Below, in pieces: positions 54,103 to 59,156 of a stretch of DNA of 59,156 nucleotides. The stretch is taken from the NCBI GenBank assembly GCA_021323655.1, contig JAJPKO010000029.1, forward strand, positions 1 to 59,156, written 5' to 3'. Each line of letters starts with the position of its first letter. Position 1 is the stretch's first letter. A model generated the notes under the pieces. That model searched no databases and was not told where the DNA came from. It saw only the letters and a list, made by a program, of their open reading frames with translations. The position numbers and the translations under genes were made by a program. Source of the DNA: Acidobacteriaceae bacterium. GTDB taxonomy: Bacteria; Acidobacteriota; Terriglobia; Terriglobales; Acidobacteriaceae.

Positions 54103-54588
54103 ATGCAATGTCCTTCGTGCCACAACGAAGTCAACCCACAGGCCGCATTCTGCGGTTTTTGCGGGACGCCAGTGAGCGCTGCAGCCGCTGCGACTGCGGA
54201 AGGAGGAGCGACAGCTGTTCCGGTACAGGCGCCGACTGCTGGTGGACTCTCAGAAAACGCAGCCGCGGCGATTTCCTACATCACGATTATTCCGGCGATC
54301 ATCTTTCTGGTGATTGAACCGTATAACAAGATGCGGCTGGTGCGGTTCCATGCGATCCAGTGCATTGCGCTGCATGTGGCGTGGGTGGCGGTGTGGGTGG
54401 CGGCCACGGTGCTGCAGATCGTTCTGCACTTTATTCCTTTTGTGGGCCTGCTGTTTGTGCTGGTGGATCTGGGAATTGGCGTGGCGTTCTTTATTGCCTG
54501 GCTGTTTGCGATCCTGAAGGCGAGCAAGGGTGAGTACTTTAAGCTGCCTGTGATTGGGGACTTTGCGGCGAAGCAGGCGGGTGTGTAG
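54103..54588 (+). CDS. Zinc-ribbon membrane protein (DUF4870-like)
   Basis: 161 residues. The start MQCPSCHNEVNPQAAFCGFCG is a four-cysteine zinc ribbon, followed by an Ala-rich linker and a multi-helix membrane domain (ISYITIIPAIIFLVI, HVAWVAVWVAATVLQIVLHF, VGLLFVLVDLGIGVAFFIAWLF). The segment RLVRFHAIQ is typical of DUF4870-like proteins. Function unknown. Nothing suggests an operon. Confidence 0.75.
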   Translation: MQCPSCHNEVNPQAAFCGFCGTPVSAAAAATAEGGATAVPVQAPTAGGLSENAAAAISYITIIPAIIFLVIEPYNKMRLVRFHAIQCIALHVAWVAVWVAATVLQIVLHFIPFVGLLFVLVDLGIGVAFFIAWLFAILKASKGEYFKLPVIGDFAAKQAGV

Positions 54589-54625
54589 TTTTGTACTCTT
54601 ATGCTCAGGGCTAGCTGTTGTGGTC

Positions 54626-54654
54626 TCTCATCCTTTGCTGCGTGAAGGATGGGA
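54626..54654. repeat. Dispersed intergenic palindrome, copy E
   Basis: TCTCATCCTT (54626-54635) pairs with AAGGATGGGA (54645-54654), one G-U pair, 38 bp after the stop codon. Same element family as copies at 8428, 11093, 21263 and 35465. Confidence 0.6.
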
Positions 54655-54934
54655 CTCACCGCGCACAGTCGAGAGCAATTGGCCAATTTGTTGTTGAACC
54701 GGACCAGAGCCGGAAGGCGGCTGCAACCGCCTTCCGGGTCAGCGAAAAGACCGCGGCCAAAGCTCTGCTGACCGACAACGGCTCCTGCTACCGCTCGCTC
54801 CCCTATCGGCCGTAAACCAATGCGACGCCTAATTGCAGCTCTGGAACGACTTCTACAACTGCCTCCGCCCTCATGGGTGGCCTCAAGGGCAGGCCACAAT
54901 CAGCCGCTCCTGCCCAGGTACAACCTCTTGACCT
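54655..54934 (+). pseudogene. Decayed IS481-like transposase remnant
   Basis: One frame reads HRAQSRAIGQFVVEPDQSRK then AATAFRVSEKTAAK, the N-terminal helix-turn-helix of IS481-type transposases, and jumps straight to ALLTDNGSCYRS, the second catalytic-Asp motif, so the core between them is deleted. A second frame (from about 54839) reads LWNDFYNCLRPHG, the usual C-terminal end of the integrase core. Deletion plus frameshift: no active product. No terminal inverted repeats found. Confidence 0.7.
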
Positions 54935-55106
54935 TCTGCAGGTGCCCGAACACCGCCGCCCGGCATTCGCATCCGGCGATTCCGAAAATGCTTGTCGGGC
55001 CGTTGTGTGGTTGTTGCCCTGGACTGCTTTCGTCTCTGGTCTGGCCGCGTCCAACCGTGTATCGTGAATATTTGTGGTATTCCCGAACCGAGGTTGAAGA
55101 AATAGC

Positions 55107-55763
55107 GTGAGTTTGAGCATCCGTTCGTTGCGCGTCCTGTTTGCGCTGTCTGCTTGTTTTTTTGCTTATACATCTTTGCATGCGCAGGTGCAGGCCACCG
55201 CCCCAGAGAGCGTGCTGCCGCAGTATGAGGAGCGCTGGGACCTCTATGGAGGGTTTTCCGGTGCGCACTTCAATCCGGGATCTGGCCGGAATGTGCGGGC
55301 GATCTGGCTGAAGGGCTGGAATGGTGACGCGACGGCCTGGTTGAAGCAGGTGGTTGGGCTGGAATTCTCAGTACGCGGATACTATGGGACGATCATTGTT
55401 CCTCCGAACAATCTGGGTATCTCGCAATCGAATATGTCGGAGCACCTGTTCCTGGTAGGCCCGAACTTCAGGATGGTGCGAAGAGACAGCTATGCGGCCG
55501 GATTCCATCTACTGATGGGGGCGGCGAACGGGTCATTCGACCAGGGATTTAAAGGGACGGGTGTCCAGCCATACCAGCTTACGCTCTACAACAACAAAGT
55601 GGCCTATGGGATGGCCGTGGGCGGATGGCTGGATTACAACTTGAATCCCCAGTGGGCAGTGCGGGTGACGACGGACTGGCAGCCAACCCACTACGGCTAT
55701 AGCACGCAGAATGAATTTGCCGGGACTGTGGGCCTGGTCTACAAGGTCGGTCATCTGAAGTAA
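55107..55763 (+). CDS. Exported outer-membrane beta-barrel protein, paralogue of the 40-kb gene
   Basis: 218 residues from GTG 55107. A signal peptide (to about SLHAQ) precedes strands such as RWDLYGGFSGAHF, EFSVRGYYGTII, HLFLVGPNFRMVRR, VGGWLDYNLNPQWAVRV, HYGYSTQNEFAGTVGLVYKVG. The pattern GYYGT, VGPxxR, DYNLxPxxAxR and YGxSxQN is shared with the protein at 40062-40814, so they are homologous. Function unknown. The GTG start is inferred from the signal peptide. Confidence 0.7.
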   Translation: MSLSIRSLRVLFALSACFFAYTSLHAQVQATAPESVLPQYEERWDLYGGFSGAHFNPGSGRNVRAIWLKGWNGDATAWLKQVVGLEFSVRGYYGTIIVPPNNLGISQSNMSEHLFLVGPNFRMVRRDSYAAGFHLLMGAANGSFDQGFKGTGVQPYQLTLYNNKVAYGMAVGGWLDYNLNPQWAVRVTTDWQPTHYGYSTQNEFAGTVGLVYKVGHLK

Positions 55764-55783
55764 GGTTTCCAAATATACCTGTC

Positions 55784-56662
55784 ATGCATGTGACGGCATG
55801 GATTGTGGCGTCGATTGCGCTGGCGCTGCTGCCCCTCTTCTGCTTTGGGTTTGCAGAGGAATGGCTGAAGCGGAAAGCGCAGCGGCTTCCTGTTTCTCTG
55901 CGGCTGGTTCTGCCTGCGGTTTGCGCACTTCCCTACCTGTTGGTTGCGGTCCCCCTGCACCGGTTCAGCGTGCACTGGCTTCTCCTGTACATTGAGCTCC
56001 CGATTGCGGTTGCGCTTTTGCTGGCGCTGGCTGCGAGGTTCGATCCGGACCAAAAGGGGCACTGGCTGGATTTCCTGGTGCTTTTCTCCCTGGGGATGGC
56101 GGTGGACCTGCGCTGGTTTGAGTCGGCGTGGCCACATACGCTGGTGGCGATGAACAAAGTACTTCTGCTGGATGCAGGGCTGTATGGGTTTCATCTTGTC
56201 CGGCAACTGGATGGCGTGGGTTTTGATCTGCAGTGGAGGGCGCAAGACTGGAAGACGGGCCTGCGCGAGTTTCTTTTCTACGCGCCGATGGCGATCCTGC
56301 TGGGCCTGGCGATTGGATTTCTGCATTTGCACGGGCATGTAGACAGCCCGTGGAAGGTGCCGCTGGTGTGGCTGTTTACATATGTGTTGATTGCGCTGCC
56401 GGAGGAGATTTTCTTTCGCGGATGGATGCAGAACCTGTTTGAGCGAAAAGTGGGCCGGAGTTATGCGCTGGTGATTACAGCGGTCCTCTTTGGGCTTTCG
56501 CACTTTAATAAACGCGCGGTCCTCTTTAACTGGCGGTATGTGCTGCTGGCGGCCATCGCGGGCATTTTTTATGGACGGGCTTGGCGGGCGGAGCGCAGAG
56601 TGGCGGCCTCGGCCATTACGCATGCGTGTGTGGACACTGTTTGGAGCGCGCTACTGCGGTGA
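55784..56662 (+). CDS. CPBP-family intramembrane metalloprotease
   Basis: 292 residues with about eight membrane segments. The CPBP motifs are complete: LPEEIFFRGWMQ (EExxxR), FGLSHFNKR and ITHACVDTVW. Bacterial members include type II CAAX prenyl protease-like and Abi proteins of unknown substrate. It lies 20 bp after the barrel gene and may be cotranscribed with it. Its stop codon overlaps that of the second CPBP gene. Confidence 0.88.
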   Translation: MHVTAWIVASIALALLPLFCFGFAEEWLKRKAQRLPVSLRLVLPAVCALPYLLVAVPLHRFSVHWLLLYIELPIAVALLLALAARFDPDQKGHWLDFLVLFSLGMAVDLRWFESAWPHTLVAMNKVLLLDAGLYGFHLVRQLDGVGFDLQWRAQDWKTGLREFLFYAPMAILLGLAIGFLHLHGHVDSPWKVPLVWLFTYVLIALPEEIFFRGWMQNLFERKVGRSYALVITAVLFGLSHFNKRAVLFNWRYVLLAAIAGIFYGRAWRAERRVAASAITHACVDTVWSALLR

Positions 56663-57301
56663 CTGGATGGTGCTCTTGGAATAGGTAACGTAGCCGATAC
56701 CGACGCGCATGTGGTGGTGGATGGAGTCAGGCACGGTGATGGCGACGCTGAGGCCCAGGATGGCGTGCGCGATTCCCAGAACATACAGGTTGCGATAGCG
56801 CAGGTAGAGCGGGCAGGCGATAGCGCCCCAGATGAGGGTGAGCCACGTCAGCACAGGGTTGGGCAGGTGCGCGATGGCGAACATGGCTGCGGTGATGGCT
56901 ATGGCAGCTTTGCGGCTGGGCAACAGACGCAGAAGGCGCAGAAGTACATAGGCCTGAAGGATGTATTCCTGCAGGAAGGACCAGAGAATGTATCCGCCGA
57001 TGCGCAGGGCGAGGGGCACTCTTCTGCCAAAGAGCGGGTGCAGGGTGCCGATGCGTGCTGCGATGAGCATGGCAATGCCGGAAAGGGCGAGGGCGGCGAG
57101 GATGATCCAGACTGCGCGCGGGAAGGTACGCAGTCCCATGCCAATGTGGGAAACACTTTCGCGGCGCAGGACGGTGATGAGGATGATCCAGGCGAAGGCG
57201 ATCCAGAAGAGGATACGCTGCGCTGGCATAGGTGCCCAGATAACGGCAACGATGAGGCCGTAGGCGGAGACGATCTCGAAGAGATCACGGAAGCGGGACA
57301 T
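56651..57301 (-). CDS. Divergent CPBP-family membrane protein
   Basis: 216 residues, about six to seven membrane helices. The second and third CPBP motifs are visible (FAIAHLPNP, LGIAHAILGL), but the first reads LQEYILQAYV instead of EExxxR: one glutamate is Gln and the arginine is Gln. So the fold is probably kept and the activity changed or lost. Convergent with the intact CPBP gene, overlapping by 12 bp. Confidence 0.75.
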   Translation of the reverse strand: MSRFRDLFEIVSAYGLIVAVIWAPMPAQRILFWIAFAWIILITVLRRESVSHIGMGLRTFPRAVWIILAALALSGIAMLIAARIGTLHPLFGRRVPLALRIGGYILWSFLQEYILQAYVLLRLLRLLPSRKAAIAITAAMFAIAHLPNPVLTWLTLIWGAIACPLYLRYRNLYVLGIAHAILGLSVAITVPDSIHHHMRVGIGYVTYSKSTIQSPQ

Positions 57302-57321
57302 GGGTGAGTATCGGCCGGGGG

Positions 57322-57485
57322 CTTTGTCTTGCTCCTGAGCATTTCGATGGTACTGGCCAGCCTGCGTTGGCGGGTCTCTTTTTTTTCGCTTCAGTGGTCC
57401 ATCGGCAATACTCTTTTTGATGGGTGTAGCTGGGCTGCTGAAAGAGACCTTTCACCCCGGCTTCATGTGCAATCAGCTTATTCAT
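57322..57485 (-). pseudogene. Frameshifted C-terminal remnant of a YdeI/OmdA-family protein
   Basis: Frame 1 from ATG 57485 reads MNKLIAHEAGVKGLF, then HQKEYCRWTTEAKKK. After a run of eight A (57386-57379) the other frame reads ETRQRRLASTIEMLRSKTK. Together they give the tail of the bacteriocin-protection YdeI/OmpD-associated family (pattern EYxRWxxEAKKxETRxxR..IEML). The N-terminal part of the gene is absent and no normal stop follows. Overlaps the Trm112-like stop. A programmed shift is possible but decay fits better. Confidence 0.65.
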
Positions 57486-57648
57486 TACGGGCGCGTTCGG
57501 GAAGCAGAATGGGGATGCCGTCCTGAATGGGATATGTACGGGCGCATTGCTGGCAGCGGAGATGGGCTTCTTCCGGCGAAAGGCGGCCATGACAGACGGG
57601 GCAGACCAGAAGTGCGAGCATTTGCGGAGAAAGTGGCGGCGCGGACAT
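57478..57648 (-). CDS. Trm112/YcaR-family zinc protein
   Basis: 56 residues from ATG 57648; the frame opens eight codons earlier without support. The four zinc cysteines are in LVCPVCHGRL and LRCQQCARTYPI, and the end DGIPILLPERA is typical. Such proteins are partners or activators of methyltransferases and tRNA-modifying enzymes; in many bacteria they sit alone. Divergent from folD with 42 bp between. Confidence 0.85.
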   Translation of the reverse strand: MSAPPLSPQMLALLVCPVCHGRLSPEEAHLRCQQCARTYPIQDGIPILLPERARNE

Positions 57649-57690
57649 GGTTTTAGTGTAGTGGCTACGCATCCGTTACCATGAAAAAAG

Positions 57691-58614
57691 ATGATGACTC
57701 CACGCATTCTTGATGGAAACGCAATTGCCGCGCAGATCAAAGCCGAAGTAGCGGCAGAAGCGCAGGCGCTGGCAGCGAAGGGTGTTCGACCGGGGCTGGC
57801 GGCGGTGCTGGTGGGCAACGTGCCTGCTTCAGAGATTTACGTGCGCAACAAGGTACGCACGAGCGAGCAGCTTGGGCTGTACTCAGATTTGATTACGCCT
57901 CCGGAGACGGTGACGACGGAAGAGATGCTGGACGTGGTGGCGCAACTGAACGCGCGCGATGACATTGACGGCATCCTGATTCAGCTTCCGCTGCCAAAGC
58001 AGGTGAATGCAAAGCGTCTACTGGAGGCGGTCTCGCCAGAGAAGGACGTGGACGGGTTTCACCCGGTGAACGTGGGCCGATTGCAGACGGGACAGCCTGC
58101 GCTGGCCCCGTGTACACCGGCGGGGATGATTGAGATTCTGAAGCGGAGCGATATTCCGATTGCCGGGCAGAATGCAGTGGTGATTGGACGCAGCGACATT
58201 GTGGGCAAACCAATTTCGATTTTGCTGCTGCAGGAAAACGCGACGGTAACGATCTGCCACAGCAAGACGCGCGACCTGGCCAGCGTTACACGCAATGCCG
58301 ACATTCTGGTGGCGGCGATTGGGCGGCCGGGATTTGTAACGCCGGAGATGGTAAAACCAGGCGCGACGATTCTGGATGTGGGGATCAACCGCATCAGTTC
58401 TCGCGAAGAGTTCGATAAGTACTTTGCCGGAGATGAGAAACGCGAACAGGCCTTTCTGCTGAAAGGCTCGACGATTGTGGGCGATGTGCATCCGGAGGCA
58501 TTTAAGGTTGCGGGGGCATATACGCCTGTTCCGGGTGGCGTGGGGCCGCTCACCATCGCCATGCTGATGGCGAATACGGTGCGTGCGGCGAAATTAAGGC
58601 GTGGGCTGGTGTGA
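57691..58614 (+). CDS. folD: Methylenetetrahydrofolate dehydrogenase / cyclohydrolase
   Basis: 307 residues. Bifunctional enzyme of one-carbon metabolism, oxidising methylene-THF with NADP and hydrolysing the product to formyl-THF. Tyr50 and catalytic Lys54 in SEIYVRNK, the loop QLPLPKQV, DVDGFHPVNVGRL, the NADP site VVIGRSDIVGKP and the end PVPGGVGPLTIAML are all present. ATG ATG start; the ribosome site is A-rich. Confidence 0.96.
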   Translation: MMTPRILDGNAIAAQIKAEVAAEAQALAAKGVRPGLAAVLVGNVPASEIYVRNKVRTSEQLGLYSDLITPPETVTTEEMLDVVAQLNARDDIDGILIQLPLPKQVNAKRLLEAVSPEKDVDGFHPVNVGRLQTGQPALAPCTPAGMIEILKRSDIPIAGQNAVVIGRSDIVGKPISILLLQENATVTICHSKTRDLASVTRNADILVAAIGRPGFVTPEMVKPGATILDVGINRISSREEFDKYFAGDEKREQAFLLKGSTIVGDVHPEAFKVAGAYTPVPGGVGPLTIAMLMANTVRAAKLRRGLV

Positions 58615-58973
58615 TTTAGCGGAGCAGTGCAATACTGTTTGCTGATGGGCCTGTGCTATGGCACTCAGGACCGAGTCGCTAAGCCCAAGTCCGCGCGCCT
58701 TTTCAGGGGTAAACTCGATATCTTCCGCACAGCCTGCTTCGGCGTGAGATAAGTCGAATGGCTCGGCGATGAGCCTGCCGCTTTTGGCTTCTGGTCATAG
58801 CAGGTACGGCAGCGGTGGTACGTCAGGATCGTCCTCAAATGCTTCTTTGCATTCTTTACTGGCCTTGGCTCTTGAGAGGGCCTTCAGTAATGAAGAGAAA
58901 TCGATAACGTACCCTATTTTTCGCACACAGAAGACGAGCTTGCTCTGCTGAGTAGTTTCGCATGCAAAATGGT
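58594..58973 (-). pseudogene. Broken reading frame of unknown function near the right edge
   Basis: One minus-strand frame has protein-like composition on both sides of a TGA at 58797-58795: upstream FCVRKIGYVIDFSSLLKALS and CKEAFEDDPDVPPLPYL, downstream SGRLIAEPFDLSHAEAG and LGLSDSVLSAIAQAHQQ, ending at TAA 58594 inside the 3' end of folD. The second half has no start codon. I do not recognise the family. Either a disabled gene or two chance frames. Confidence 0.35.
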
Positions 58974-59156
58974 AGTGTCCAGATGCGCCTGAATGCGCCC
59001 TTCGTCGATCTGAACCACCGGCCCCAATACACTCGCCGTCCCGCTCCCCGTTCCAACTCCCGCTTCCTCGGTTGGTTCCATCGTCCTCGTCCCGGAGGTC
59101 TCGCTCCCCCTGTTTGTACCAACCTTCCAAGCCTACAAGCCGAACCAATTGTGCGA
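58615..59156. other. Decayed region between folD and the window edge
   Basis: The 542 bp hold the broken frame and the IS256-like fragment described separately, and no intact gene. The density of broken frames suggests an insertion or deletion scar. The right edge lies in this region, so what follows is unknown. Confidence 0.5.
58914..59081 (-). pseudogene. IS256-like transposase N-terminal fragment
   Basis: From ATG 59081 the frame reads MEPTEEAGVGTGSGT then VLGPVVQIDEGRIQAHLDT, the N-terminal pattern I recall from IS256-family transposases. After that (from about 58974) the similarity stops and the frame ends at TAG 58914. Only some 35 residues remain, so it is a dead fragment. The call is from memory of the motif. 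Confidence 0.55.

Larger units (their letters stand above)
54589..55106. other. Gap holding the palindrome and the transposase remnant
   Basis: Apart from copy E of the palindrome and the decayed transposase no functional gene was recognised. The stretch 54935-55106 carries no clear feature; GAGG (55091-55094) may serve the barrel gene that starts at 55107. Confidence 0.5.

Noticed and set aside
54713-54741. Perfect inverted repeat CCGGAAGGCGG / CCGCCTTCCGG
   Set aside because: It falls inside the codons for SRKAAATAFR of the transposase remnant, so symmetry is explained by coding sequence; not counted as a terminator or operator.

Overview
The window is a gene-dense piece of a bacterial chromosome. 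Gene content points to an acidobacterium of the Acidobacteriaceae / Terriglobia type: moderately GC-rich codon use, many secreted peptidases and glycoside hydrolases, Ig-like/beta-propeller lipoproteins, a sedolisin, TrpE and Kdp systems, and anonymous outer-membrane barrels. The assignment rests on protein-level recognition only; no rRNA is present.

Layout. 1-3.9 kb: the str operon on the minus strand (rpsL-rpsG-fusA-tuf, tuf cut by the left edge), with a good promoter at 3669-3697. 3.9-11 kb: three exported proteins (S9 peptidase, S53 sedolisin, large lipoprotein). 11.2-14.7 kb: homodimeric pyruvate dehydrogenase E1 (aceE) and a small alpha/beta hydrolase. 14.8-16.3 kb: a promoter-led two-gene unit of a cytosolic trypsin-like protease and a Trypco1-type partner, the best candidate for an uncharacterised conflict or signalling system here. 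16.3-19 kb: HAD hydrolase, a papain-like exported protein, an SGNH hydrolase. 19.1-21.3 kb: tryptophan catabolism (kynA-kynU) behind an attenuator-like hairpin. 21.3-28.8 kb: a potassium island with a tiny membrane peptide, kdpF, kdpA, kdpB, kdpC, kdpE, a shortened kdpD and a TMEM175-type channel. 28.8-40 kb: trpE, glutamate dehydrogenase, a methyltransferase, GH3 beta-glucosidase, aspartate aminotransferase, class I fumarase and aspartase. The last three, with glutamate dehydrogenase, link aspartate, fumarate, malate and glutamate.

40-51 kb: outer-membrane barrel, cytochrome c, glucan debranching enzyme with a GT4 glycosyltransferase, DksA-like zinc-finger protein, a Tat-exported GH2 enzyme, and an ECF sigma / anti-sigma / DUF3106-like operon. 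51.2-54.6 kb: tRNA-Val(CAC) with a duplicated 3' end, trmD, a CDF metal exporter and two small membrane proteins. 54.6-59.2 kb: decayed material (IS481-like remnant, frameshifted YdeI/OmdA tail, IS256-like fragment) interspersed with an outer-membrane barrel, two CPBP membrane proteins, a Trm112-like protein and folD.

Throughout the window, intergenic hairpins of a CCTTTGC/GCAAAGG type sit just after stop codons and look like a dispersed repeat family that may double as terminators. No CRISPR array, prophage or intact insertion sequence was seen.
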